Assembly (NCBI GenBank): GCA_905236785.1
Contig: CAJOQC010000113.1
Coordinates: 1 to 15,411 of the forward strand
DNA length: 15,411 nt
DNA from: an uncultured Selenomonadaceae bacterium
GTDB lineage: Bacteria > Bacillota > Negativicutes > Selenomonadales > Selenomonadaceae
Direction of reading: 5' to 3'
Positions 1-8,746 of the stretch are shown here, one piece after another. Each line of letters starts with the position of its first letter. Positions within the stretch are counted from its first letter, which is position 1. The notes under the pieces are model-generated. The model ran no database searches and was not told the origin of the DNA. It saw only the letters and a program-made list of their open reading frames with translations. Made by a program: the position numbers and the translations under genes.

Positions 1-30
1 GATTGTGGGAGAATGACAAAGCTCATGATA

Positions 31-69
31 CTACTCACCGTTAAAAAGTGTATTTTTTACGGTGAGTAG
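31..69. repeat. Strong inverted repeat (hairpin) at the 3' end of the small leftward ORF
   Basis: The arms 31-41 and 59-69 are perfectly complementary (11 bp, CTACTCACCGT / ACGGTGAGTAG). After one T-T mismatch the stem continues as five A-T pairs (43-47 with 53-57) around a GTGTA loop. On neither strand is the stem followed by a T-run, so it is not a textbook intrinsic terminator. It contains the stop codon of the leftward ORF. It may be a factor-independent stop with a poor tail, a small palindromic repeat element, or one end of something extending beyond the window. Confidence 0.6.
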
Positions 70-256
70 CATTATTAGCACGATGTCCGCAACGATTGCA
101 CAAATAGGAATGTTGCCATTGGTTCAATAATTTAGGAAACTCATCACGATTATAAAGGTAAATTTTTTGACAACAAAACTTATAAATACAGCCGCCAAAT
201 ACGGCTAAACCAACAAGTTCGGCAAATGTCTTGCCGACTGCCCCAACAAAACTCAC
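41..256 (-). CDS. Small hypothetical protein with C-terminal CxxC (zinc-ribbon-like) motif, possibly truncated
   Basis: A 71-residue ORF with a GTG start at 256 and a TAA stop at 41-43. I do not recognise it with certainty. The first 25 or so residues are mildly hydrophobic and Gly/Ala-rich. They are followed by CysCys (residues 28-29) and, near residues 46-58, a segment with Trp-x-x-Ser-Tyr-x-Cys-x-x-Cys-Gly that resembles the metal-binding knuckle of small zinc-ribbon proteins. No clear ribosome binding site precedes the GTG, and the frame stays open upstream only to a stop at 293-295. The last dozen residues are encoded inside a perfect inverted repeat (31-69), so the original C-terminus may have been replaced. 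It is divergent from the ATP synthase operon. It could be a real small gene, a decayed gene fragment or a chance ORF. Confidence 0.35.
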   Translation of the reverse strand: MSFVGAVGKTFAELVGLAVFGGCIYKFCCQKIYLYNRDEFPKLLNQWQHSYLCNRCGHRANNATHRKKYTF

Positions 257-340
257 CGCAATAAAAGAAATAAAAAGTGATAATTTTGTGCTTTATGTTC
301 TGGTTTTGGGGAAACAAAATCGTATTTCCGGCTTTTGTAT

Positions 341-374
341 AAATTTCCTCAAATTGGCAGGGAAATTTTTTTTT
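341..374 (+). promoter_or_regulatory. Inverted repeat followed by nine T residues, overlapping the atp promoter
   Basis: AAATTTCC (341-348) and GGAAATTT (361-368) form a perfect 8-bp inverted repeat with a 12-base loop. A run of nine T residues spans 366-374. This has the form of a weak plus-strand intrinsic terminator, but it also overlaps the best -35 hexamer of the atp promoter (354-359), which lies at its centre. It could be an attenuator for transcripts entering from further upstream, an operator, or AT-rich coincidence. Confidence 0.35.
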
Positions 375-383
375 ATGTAGAAT
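354..383 (+). promoter_or_regulatory. Candidate sigma-A promoter for the ATP synthase operon
   Basis: TTGGCA (354-359) and TAGAAT (378-383) each match the housekeeping consensus at five of six positions and are separated by 18 bp. Transcription would start near 390, leaving a leader of about 30 nt before atpI. This is the best-matching pair in the region. It was found by eye and not scored against a matrix. Confidence 0.5.
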
Positions 384-419
384 TAGTTTCCTGTGCCGCA
401 GTTGTAAGTCGGAGGTATG

Positions 420-815
420 ATGAAAGATTTTTTCCAAACAAACACGGTTAAACTCCTAAAAAGCCTTGGCGTTGCCGCCTTTGTTGTCGCTCTTAATCTT
501 TGGAGCGGCGGGCAGATGGGGCTTTTGCCCGCGCTGTTTGTGGGGTATTTTTTGGGGCTTTTCTATTGGTTCACCGTTGCCATGCGCCTAAGAAACTCCA
601 TGGGCAAGACGGCGGCGGGGGCAAAGCGGGAGATGCTGTGGGGGCTTTTGTTGCGGCTTGTTCTTGTTGCCGCTGTGTTTACGGCGGCGATAAAAATTTC
701 CTTTTATGTGTTCTTGACGGTGGCGGCGGGTTTTGGCATTTTTTATGTCTTGGCCGCAGTTCACCTGACAGTTGCCGCTTTCGGCATGAAAACATTTGAC
801 AAAACCGAAGAATAA
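420..815 (+). CDS. atpI: ATP synthase subunit I (AtpI)
   Basis: A 131-residue membrane protein of the ATP synthase I family, thought to help assemble the c-ring or bring ions to the Fo sector; it is not part of the finished enzyme. The sequence shows four hydrophobic segments at roughly residues 15-32, 35-55, 73-92 and 97-120, with Arg/Lys-rich connections, which is the family pattern. It is the first gene of the operon, where atpI usually lies, 24 bp before atpB. Two ATG codons lie in tandem at 417 and 420. GGAGG at 411-415 is only 1 nt from the first and 4 nt from the second, so 420 is preferred, although both are short spacings. Identification rests on position and topology more than on catalytic motifs. 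Confidence 0.85.
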   Translation: MKDFFQTNTVKLLKSLGVAAFVVALNLWSGGQMGLLPALFVGYFLGLFYWFTVAMRLRNSMGKTAAGAKREMLWGLLLRLVLVAAVFTAAIKISFYVFLTVAAGFGIFYVLAAVHLTVAAFGMKTFDKTEE

Positions 816-839
816 TTCGGTAAAAAAGGGGGGAATTAT

Positions 840-1514
840 ATGGGGGAAATCGGCGAGCGCGAAATAGTGCAACTTTGCGGGCTGTCCTTTAACAAGGAAA
901 CAATTCTCATGACATGGCTTGCCATGGCGGTGGTGATTTTAATATCAGCCTTGGCCACGCGCAACCTCAAAATAGTGCCGACCACATGGCAAAACATCGT
1001 GGAGATGATTGTGGTGTGGCTTCATGGGCAGATTGACGCTATGATGGGGCGGCGCGGACGTATGCTTGCGCCCTTTATCGTGTCGCTCTTTATGTTCCTG
1101 TTGGTTTCAAATTGGCTGGGGCTTATTCCGCATCTTGCGTCGCCCACCAACGACATCAACACAACATTGGGGCTTGCCCTATTGGTAATCTGCTTGGTTC
1201 ACGTTTTGGGGCTTTATTACAAAGGGATGCACTATATAGCACATTTCTTTCAGCCCTTTAAGATTTTTATCTTAATCAATCTGATTGAGGAAATTGCCAA
1301 GCCGATAACGCTGGCTTTCCGTCTGTTCGGCAATATTCTGGCGGGCGAAATTTTGATTATCGTTCTGCTTCAGCTTGTGCCGTGGTGGATGCCCATTCCG
1401 TCGGTGCTGTGGCTTATGTTCAGCATCTTTATCGGCGTGGTGCAGGCGGTGGTTTTCACCATGCTTTCTTCGGCGTATCTTTCTAACGTCGTAAAAGAAG
1501 AAGGTCACGAATAA
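840..1514 (+). CDS. atpB: F0F1 ATP synthase subunit a
   Basis: The stator channel subunit of Fo (224 residues). It provides the ion half-channels next to the c-ring. The conserved motif LAFRLFGN around residues 158-165 contains the essential Arg161 (equivalent to E. coli Arg210), followed by Glu170 in AGE (equivalent to Glu219) and Gln202 in the last helix (equivalent to Gln252). Several strongly hydrophobic helices cover residues 24-38, 74-96, 108-125, 142-182 and 186-212. The N-terminus is short, as in Firmicutes. A G-rich ribosome binding site (828-833) lies 6 nt before the ATG. The gene sits 24 bp after atpI and 27 bp before atpE. All residues expected for function are present. Confidence 0.97.
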   Translation: MGEIGEREIVQLCGLSFNKETILMTWLAMAVVILISALATRNLKIVPTTWQNIVEMIVVWLHGQIDAMMGRRGRMLAPFIVSLFMFLLVSNWLGLIPHLASPTNDINTTLGLALLVICLVHVLGLYYKGMHYIAHFFQPFKIFILINLIEEIAKPITLAFRLFGNILAGEILIIVLLQLVPWWMPIPSVLWLMFSIFIGVVQAVVFTMLSSAYLSNVVKEEGHE

Positions 1515-1541
1515 TTTTTAACTTTGAGGAGGATATTTATT

Positions 1542-1793
1542 ATGGAAAACGCAATTATCGCAGCAGCAGCAATGGTCGGCGTGGGCATCACCATGGGCTT
1601 GGCGGCCGTAGGCGCGGGCGTTGGCGACGGACTTGTCACCAGTAAATTCATTGACGGCATCACCCGCCAACCCGAAGCAAAGAACACTCTTTTTGTCAAC
1701 ACCCTCATTTCCGTCGGTTTGATTGAAGCTATGGCGATTATCGCAACGGTTTTTGCCCTGCTCATGCTCTTTATGAATCCTTTCGTTCACTGA
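1542..1793 (+). CDS. atpE: F0F1 ATP synthase subunit c (rotor ring proteolipid)
   Basis: The c-ring subunit: an 83-residue helical hairpin whose carboxylate carries the coupling ion. Helix 1 is Ala/Gly-rich (residues 4-30), the polar loop has the conserved ArgGlnPro (residues 42-44), and helix 2 contains the ion-binding Glu62. The residue 33 positions earlier, where Na+-binding c subunits have Gln or Glu, is Asp29 here. The residue after Glu62, a Ser in Ilyobacter-type Na+ rings, is Ala63. The ion specificity therefore cannot be assigned. The start is ATG 1542 with GAGGAGG at 1526-1532; an in-frame TTG at 1524 overlaps that site and is rejected. A structured 222-bp spacer separates it from atpF, which is unusual for this operon and may bear on the high copy need for c. 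Confidence 0.97.
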   Translation: MENAIIAAAAMVGVGITMGLAAVGAGVGDGLVTSKFIDGITRQPEAKNTLFVNTLISVGLIEAMAIIATVFALLMLFMNPFVH

Positions 1794-1813
1794 GTTTGAA
1801 GTTTTGTGAAAAA

Positions 1814-1984
1814 GGTATACAGTCGGCACAGCCGATTGCATAACAAACTCTAATCGCCAAAGCGAAGGTATACAATCGTCGGCATAGCCGCCGATTGCAT
1901 AACAAACTCTAATCGCTGAAGCGAAGGTATACAATCGTCGGCATAGCCGTCGATTGCATAACAACCTCTAATCGCTGAAGCGAT
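1814..1984. repeat. Three tandem 53-59 bp repeats, each with hairpin potential, between atpE and atpF
   Basis: Copies lie at 1814-1866 (53 bp), 1867-1925 (59 bp) and 1926-1984 (59 bp); each begins GGTATACA and ends GCGAA or GCGAT. Copies 2 and 3 differ at only a few positions. Each unit contains an imperfect palindrome around ATA (for example 1934-1956, AATCGTCGGC-ATA-GCCGTCGATT) and a small TCGC...GCGA hairpin. Copy 1 lacks 3 bases in each arm of the palindrome, so its stem is shorter but still paired. There are no unique spacers, so this is not a CRISPR. The form is that of a REP-like intergenic palindromic element. No protein product is believable on either strand. Confidence 0.85.
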
Positions 1985-1994
1985 AAGAGGTTGT
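1961..1994 (+). promoter_or_regulatory. Strong mRNA hairpin just upstream of the atpF ribosome binding site
   Basis: ACAACCTCT (1961-1969) pairs perfectly with AGAGGTTGT (1986-1994). After an A-A mismatch, ATCGC (1971-1975) pairs with GCGAT (1980-1984) around a TGAA tetraloop. The stem ends 4 nt before AAAGGAGGT (1999-2007), the atpF ribosome binding site. It forms from the tail of the third repeat plus the unique flank. There is no T-run, so a terminator role is unlikely. Stabilising the upstream atpE message or tuning atpF translation are plausible roles, by inference. Confidence 0.6.
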
Positions 1995-2015
1995 AACGAA
2001 AGGAGGTAATGGGGC

Positions 2016-2519
2016 TTGATAGATATAAATGCGACGCTCCTCACACAAATCCTGAACTTTTTGATTCTTGTGGCCATATTGCGTTGGCTTGCTTATAAAC
2101 CCGTGGTGGGTATGCTTGATGCGCGGGCGAAAAAAATTGCCTCGGACATCAACAAGGCGGACGAAGACAAAAAAGCCGCCGCCGCCACTTTGGCAAAATA
2201 TCAAGACGAGCTTAGATCCGCCCAAGAAAAAGCGCAGGAAATCATCGAGCGCGCCGAGGCCATGGCGCGGGACGAACGCGCCAAGAGCGTTGCCGATACC
2301 AAACGCGAAATTGAGCAGATGAAGAAAAACGCCGCCGAAGAAATCGAGCGGGAGAAGGCGCAGGCCGTGGAGCAGCTTAAAACCGAAATGGTGACCCTTT
2401 CCATGGCGGCCGCCGGAAAAATCATCGGCAAGAACATCAGCGCGAAGGACAACGAAAGCATTATCGGCGACTTCATAAACAAATTGGGCAAAGAAAAGTT
2501 GGGTGATTTGTCATGCTAA
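2016..2519 (+). CDS. atpF: F0F1 ATP synthase subunit b
   Basis: The peripheral stalk subunit (167 residues) that links the membrane a subunit to the F1 head as a dimer. It has one N-terminal membrane helix (residues 8-28, ending before the usual Lys-Pro-Val), then a long charged, Ala/Glu/Lys-rich helix typical of the b coiled coil (about residues 32-140). The start is TTG 2016, supported by AAAGGAGGT (1999-2007) at a spacing of 8 nt; no ATG or GTG lies in the right place to preserve the membrane helix. The end overlaps atpH by 7 nt. The upstream repeat array separates it from atpE. Confidence 0.96.
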   Translation: MIDINATLLTQILNFLILVAILRWLAYKPVVGMLDARAKKIASDINKADEDKKAAAATLAKYQDELRSAQEKAQEIIERAEAMARDERAKSVADTKREIEQMKKNAAEEIEREKAQAVEQLKTEMVTLSMAAAGKIIGKNISAKDNESIIGDFINKLGKEKLGDLSC

Positions 2520-3055
2520 ACTTGCAGCTTGCCCATAAGTACGCGGCGGCGATTTTTGAAATTGCCAAAGAGGACAACAAGCTGACCGAATACGGCAAGG
2601 ATTTGGAGCGGGTACGCGACGAACTTTTTGCCGTAAAGGGCGTAAGAGAGTATTTTGCCGACCCCCGCATAGAACCTGCCGCCAAAAAAGACTTGGTGAA
2701 AAAAGCCTTTAAGGGCGACTTGTCCGCCGTGGTGTATAATTTCCTTATGCTCTTGGTTGACAAACGCCGCATTTCCTTGTTGGAGGCCATTGAGGAAGAC
2801 TTCCGCGCCGAATCATACAAGGAACAGGGAATTATAATTGCGGATGTCACGACGGCGGCCGGCATGAGCGACGCGCAGAAAAACGCCCTGCAAGACAAAC
2901 TTGCCGCAAGCTCCGGCAAGAAAGTGCGCCTTCGTATGCACGAGGATGCGGGCATAATCGGCGGCGTTGTCGTAAAAATCGGCGATAAGAGAATCGACGG
3001 CAGCGTGAGAGGACAGCTACAGTCCCTGACGCGGGAATTGATGAATAAGAGGTGA
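2513..3055 (+). CDS. atpH: F0F1 ATP synthase subunit delta
   Basis: The delta (OSCP-type) subunit, 180 residues, which attaches the b stalk to the top of the alpha/beta hexamer. It has the family's N-terminal helical domain (residues 1-105, including the usual AxxYAxAIFEIA-type start) and a C-terminal domain with the conserved end pattern of Gly-Gly followed by Val-Lys-Ile-Gly-Asp-Lys and Asp-Gly-Ser-Val (about residues 145-167). The ATG at 2513 lies inside the end of atpF (7-nt overlap), with a weak GGGTGA at 2501-2506, which suggests translational coupling. Length and place in the operon are normal. Confidence 0.96.
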   Translation: MLNLQLAHKYAAAIFEIAKEDNKLTEYGKDLERVRDELFAVKGVREYFADPRIEPAAKKDLVKKAFKGDLSAVVYNFLMLLVDKRRISLLEAIEEDFRAESYKEQGIIIADVTTAAGMSDAQKNALQDKLAASSGKKVRLRMHEDAGIIGGVVVKIGDKRIDGSVRGQLQSLTRELMNKR

Positions 3056-3065
3056 CGGCGAAGTT

Positions 3066-4589
3066 ATGAAAATGAACCCTGAAGAAATTACCGCCATCAT
3101 CAAGGAGCAAATAAAAAATTACAATGTTGACTTAAACGTCGATGACGTGGGAACGGTTATCGAAATAGGCGACGGCATCGCCCACGTTCACGGCCTCTCC
3201 AAGGCCATGGCGGGGGAGCTTCTTGATTTTGGCAACGATATATTCGGTTTGGTGTTAAACCTTGAGCAGGACAACGTGGGCGCAGTTATCTTAGGCGGCG
3301 ACACGGAGATTAAAGAAGGCGCGACGGTTAAACGCACGGGGCGCATCATGTCCGTTCCCGTCGGGGAAAACATGATTGGCCGCGTGGTTGATGCCTTGGG
3401 TCGCCCCATTGACGGCAAAGGACCTATTTCCACCAGCGAAACCCGCCCCGTTGAGTTTAAGGCACCGGGCATAGCGGACAGAAAGTCCGTTCACGAGCCT
3501 TTGCAGACGGGCTTAAAAGCTATCGACGCGCTTGTGCCCATTGGGCGCGGCCAGCGCGAACTTATAATCGGCGACCGCGGCACGGGCAAAACGGCCATCG
3601 CCGTTGACACGATATTGAACCAAAAAGGCCAAAACTGTATCTGCGTGTATGTGGCCATCGGTCAAAAGGCATCCACCGTTGCCCGCGTGGTGAAAACCCT
3701 TGAGGACAACGGCGCTATGGAATATTCCATAGTGGTTGCGGCGACGGCTGCCGACAGTGCGCCTTTGCAGTACCTTGCGCCGTATTCCGGCGTGGCCATG
3801 GCGGAATATTTCATGTACAAAGGCGGCCATTGCCTTTGCATTTATGACGACCTTACAAAACACGCGGCGGCGTACCGCGCCATGTCCCTTTTGCTCCGTC
3901 GCCCCCCCGGGCGCGAAGCGTACCCCGGCGACGTTTTCTATTTGCACTCCCGTCTTTTGGAGCGGGCGGCCAAACTCTCCGACGACTTGGGCGCGGGTTC
4001 CATTACGGCTTTGCCTATCATCGAAACTTTGGCCGGCGACGTTTCGGCATATATCCCGACGAATGTTATCTCCATAACCGACGGGCAAATAATGCTTGAA
4101 ACCGACGCTTTCTATTCGGGTATCCGCCCGGCTATCAGCGTGGGTCTTTCCGTTTCTCGCGTGGGTGGTTCGGCGCAGATAAAGGCCATGAAACAGGTGG
4201 CCGGCACAATGCGCCTTGATCTTGCGCAGTACCGCGAGTTGGCGGCATTTGCTCAGTTCGGCTCCGATCTTGATAAGGCCACCAAAGCTCAGCTCGATCG
4301 CGGCGCACGCATGGTGGAAACCCTAAAGCAGGCGCAGTACTCGCCTCTTGCCGTCGAAGATCAGGTGTTGACGATTTTCACCGCCGTTCGCGGCTTCTTG
4401 ACGGATATTCCCGTTGATAAGGTTGTGCAGTTCCATAATGAATTCATTAAGTTCATGCACACCCAGCATCCCGAGGTTGGCAAGAAGATAGCCGAACAGA
4501 AGAAACTTGACGACGCTCTTGAAAACGAAATTTCAAAGGCGATTGAAGAATTTAAGGAAACCGTGACGTATAAAACTGCGGCGGCGTAA
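3066..4589 (+). CDS. atpA: F0F1 ATP synthase subunit alpha
   Basis: The non-catalytic nucleotide-binding subunit of F1 (507 residues), alternating with beta in the hexamer. The Walker A motif GDRGTGKT is at residues 169-176, the Walker B Asp pair follows CLCIY (261-262), and the family signature with the arginine finger lies at about residues 355-370 (Arg365, in SVSR). The N-terminal beta-barrel domain (residues 25-95) and C-terminal helical domain are complete. The ATG at 3066 lies 10 bp after atpH. The only visible ribosome binding site, GAGG at 3049-3052, overlaps the atpH stop and is rather far away (13 nt). Nothing in the protein is unusual. Confidence 0.98.
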   Translation: MKMNPEEITAIIKEQIKNYNVDLNVDDVGTVIEIGDGIAHVHGLSKAMAGELLDFGNDIFGLVLNLEQDNVGAVILGGDTEIKEGATVKRTGRIMSVPVGENMIGRVVDALGRPIDGKGPISTSETRPVEFKAPGIADRKSVHEPLQTGLKAIDALVPIGRGQRELIIGDRGTGKTAIAVDTILNQKGQNCICVYVAIGQKASTVARVVKTLEDNGAMEYSIVVAATAADSAPLQYLAPYSGVAMAEYFMYKGGHCLCIYDDLTKHAAAYRAMSLLLRRPPGREAYPGDVFYLHSRLLERAAKLSDDLGAGSITALPIIETLAGDVSAYIPTNVISITDGQIMLETDAFYSGIRPAISVGLSVSRVGGSAQIKAMKQVAGTMRLDLAQYRELAAFAQFGSDLDKATKAQLDRGARMVETLKQAQYSPLAVEDQVLTIFTAVRGFLTDIPVDKVVQFHNEFIKFMHTQHPEVGKKIAEQKKLDDALENEISKAIEEFKETVTYKTAAA

Positions 4590-4603
4590 GGCGAGGTGAT
4601 TTT

Positions 4604-6912
<2,309 letters not shown>

Positions 6913-6915
6913 TTC

Positions 6916-7353
6916 ATGGCGACGATAAAACTTTCGGTCGTTTCGCCGGATCGTTTGGTCTACGAGAACGACATCGCCATGTTAATCGTTCGCTCCACCG
7001 GCGGGGAGCTTGGCATCTTGCCGCGCCATGCGCCCCTTGTGACGGGGCTTATACCCCATGCCATGCGGATAAAACTGCCCGGCGAGGCCGCAGAACACCT
7101 GCTTGCCGTGGGCGGCGGCTTTATGGAAGTCACGCCGGAGAAAATCGCCGTAATGGTTAGCGCGGCGGAAGAGCCGGAGGAAATTGACGTTTTGCGGGCG
7201 CAACGCTCTCTTGCCCGCGCCAAGGAACGTATTGCCGCCTTCGGCAAGGGCGCGGCAAATGACGCGACCGACATCGACATGGAGCGGGCGCGGCTCTCCC
7301 TTATGCGAGCGGTAGCCCGCCTAAAAGCCACCGGCAACGATGTGGATGCGTAA
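6916..7353 (+). CDS. atpC: F0F1 ATP synthase subunit epsilon
   Basis: The epsilon subunit (145 residues): part of the rotor stalk and an inhibitor of ATP hydrolysis in many bacteria. It has the N-terminal beta-sandwich (residues 1-85, with the conserved GELGILPRHAPLVTGL at about 30-45) and a full C-terminal two-helix region (residues 90-140), so it is the long form able to adopt an inhibitory conformation. The ribosome binding site GAGGAGGG (6901-6908) lies in the end of atpD. As the last gene of the operon it is followed by a strong terminator 28 bp downstream. Confidence 0.96.
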   Translation: MATIKLSVVSPDRLVYENDIAMLIVRSTGGELGILPRHAPLVTGLIPHAMRIKLPGEAAEHLLAVGGGFMEVTPEKIAVMVSAAEEPEEIDVLRAQRSLARAKERIAAFGKGAANDATDIDMERARLSLMRAVARLKATGNDVDA

Positions 7354-7381
7354 AACCGCTTTATCATAAAAAGAACGCGAA

Positions 7382-7428
7382 AAACAAAACTCTCCGATAA
7401 AAACTTGTTTAATCGGAGAGTTTTGTTT
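7382..7428. terminator. Bidirectional intrinsic terminator between atpC and the convergent bamA operon
   Basis: A perfect 17-bp inverted repeat (7382-7398 with 7412-7428) contains the core ACTCTCCGAT / ATCGGAGAGT and a 13-base loop. The A-rich left flank and T-rich right flank give a U-run at the end of the stem on both strands, so the element should stop transcription of the ATP synthase operon from the left and of the bamA operon from the right. It occupies most of the 82-bp space between the two convergent stop codons. Confidence 0.92.
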
Positions 7429-7435
7429 ATTTGTA

Positions 7436-8743
7436 TCAGAAAAAGCCGATGAACCTCAGCCAATTTTCATGGCGACCGACAATATACTCCGCCGCCAAAA
7501 AATCATGCAGGCGGTAGCGTATTCCCAATTCGCCGCTCTTTAGGCCGCTGTTGTATTCATAGCGTAAGTACCAATTCGGCAAAACATTTTGCCGCCCGCC
7601 GATAACAAAACCGTTGTCGTCAAAATCCCAACGGACTTCGGCGCGGGTCTTTGAACTTAGAGTTCGGGCGTACCCTACGTCCACATAAGCGCGGAGTTTT
7701 GCGGGAACAAAATCCGTCAGCAGGAAAATTTCGTCCGCCTTAGATAATTTCTTGCCCGCATGAAGTCTAAACTTAACTGCGTCGTCTTTATTTTTGCGAC
7801 TAATGTCAAGCCAGCCTTCAAGACGCAAAATGTATTTTTCCGTGTCGGAATGGGAGGTCACCTTCAAGTTTTCGCCGTTTTCAAACTGTAACGTTGTTTT
7901 TAAGCCAAGATTGCGAAAATCTTTCTGACTGTCGATAAAGGCGGCGAAATTATCGGTAAAATTCTTTTCGTGCCGCGCCACAAAATCCGCCGGCAAACCG
8001 ATAAGGTCGTTAATTTTATCCTGCATCAGTTTACGATAGCCCAACAAGACAAAATTCGGCACGGTTTCGGAGCGCATATAAAGTTCCGTCGTCCTCACCA
8101 CGGGCAATTTTGGGTACACCGTAAGATGTACCTTTATGTCGTCCTTCACGGGCAAAACATCAAAGTCGGCGCGAAACTCCGGCAATTTTTCTGCCATAAA
8201 TTCGTTTAACCGCCGCTTTAATATCCCTTGCGTCCAGTCCGTCGCCAAAATGGGCAGACCTTGCAAAGTTTCGACAAAAACATCGTCAACCCCCGCCAAA
8301 TCTGCTGTAATCATGTCGGCAACGTACTGCGTCGGCGCGCCTTCGATGGTTTTTTCCACCGTTACGGCGTTTATGGTGTCGCTCCACGGCTCTATCGCCA
8401 CCGTAACGGTTAAATTTTGCGCCGGATTTATGCTCACGCTCCGCACGGTGTAGCCCACCAATATTTTATCGAAAACTTCGCGGATAATCTGTTCGTTTTG
8501 CGCTTTTTTGAACAGGGCATTTTCAACCGTTGCGCCTTCCGTCAACTGCTCGGCCACGGATTTTATGCTCCCCGCCATTCTTTTAGCCACGAGGGGCGGC
8601 AAATTGCGGGCGGCAACCACCGTAACGGCCACCGTTTCCACACGCGGCTCTTTGGCGGCGCAAAGGGCAAATTCAACCCGCCAAAAGGAAAACACAAACA
8701 GAAAAACAAATACTCCGCGCCAAAACACCCTAAAATTTGCCAC
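7436..8743 (-). CDS. Unrecognised secreted protein, probable outer-membrane beta-barrel partner of BamA
   Basis: A 435-residue protein that I do not recognise. Residues 1-30 form a signal peptide: basic ends, the strongly hydrophobic core VFVFLFVFSFW (11-21) and small residues Cys-Ala-Ala before Lys31. The Cys lacks a normal lipobox. The middle (about 37-300) looks like alternating helices and strand pairs, possibly three POTRA-like units. From about residue 303 the sequence shows short amphipathic strands with alternating aromatic and polar residues, roughly eight to ten of them, ending in GFF with a C-terminal Phe, as expected for an outer-membrane barrel. It begins 3 nt after bamA stops, so the two should be co-transcribed. 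The GTG start has no visible ribosome binding site and may depend on coupling to bamA. Function unknown; a role with BamA is inferred from context only. Confidence 0.8.
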   Translation of the reverse strand: MANFRVFWRGVFVFLFVFSFWRVEFALCAAKEPRVETVAVTVVAARNLPPLVAKRMAGSIKSVAEQLTEGATVENALFKKAQNEQIIREVFDKILVGYTVRSVSINPAQNLTVTVAIEPWSDTINAVTVEKTIEGAPTQYVADMITADLAGVDDVFVETLQGLPILATDWTQGILKRRLNEFMAEKLPEFRADFDVLPVKDDIKVHLTVYPKLPVVRTTELYMRSETVPNFVLLGYRKLMQDKINDLIGLPADFVARHEKNFTDNFAAFIDSQKDFRNLGLKTTLQFENGENLKVTSHSDTEKYILRLEGWLDISRKNKDDAVKFRLHAGKKLSKADEIFLLTDFVPAKLRAYVDVGYARTLSSKTRAEVRWDFDDNGFVIGGRQNVLPNWYLRYEYNSGLKSGELGIRYRLHDFLAAEYIVGRHENWLRFIGFF

Positions 8744-8746
8744 GGG

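Larger units (their letters stand above)
257..419. other. Divergent intergenic region upstream of the ATP synthase operon
   Basis: Together with the poorly supported small ORF (41-256) this makes about 416 bases without a confident gene. It is AT-rich and contains an inverted repeat with a T-run (341-374), a promoter candidate (354-383) and the atpI ribosome binding site GGAGG (411-415). A second -10-like hexamer, TATAAA at 338-343, has no good -35 partner. No tRNA-like structure or other gene was found. Confidence 0.6.

Noticed and set aside
1518..1964. Minus-strand ORF of 148 codons across atpE and the repeats
   Set aside because: Its codons come from the tandem repeats and the antisense of atpE; the repeated peptide segments merely mirror the DNA repeats, and the proven atpE lies on the other strand.
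1814..1984. Possible CRISPR array
   Set aside because: The units are directly adjacent with no unique spacers, have only three copies, and no cas gene is present.
3513..4088. Minus-strand ORF of 191 codons inside atpA
   Set aside because: A shadow of the highly conserved atpA reading frame, with no domain or ribosome binding site.
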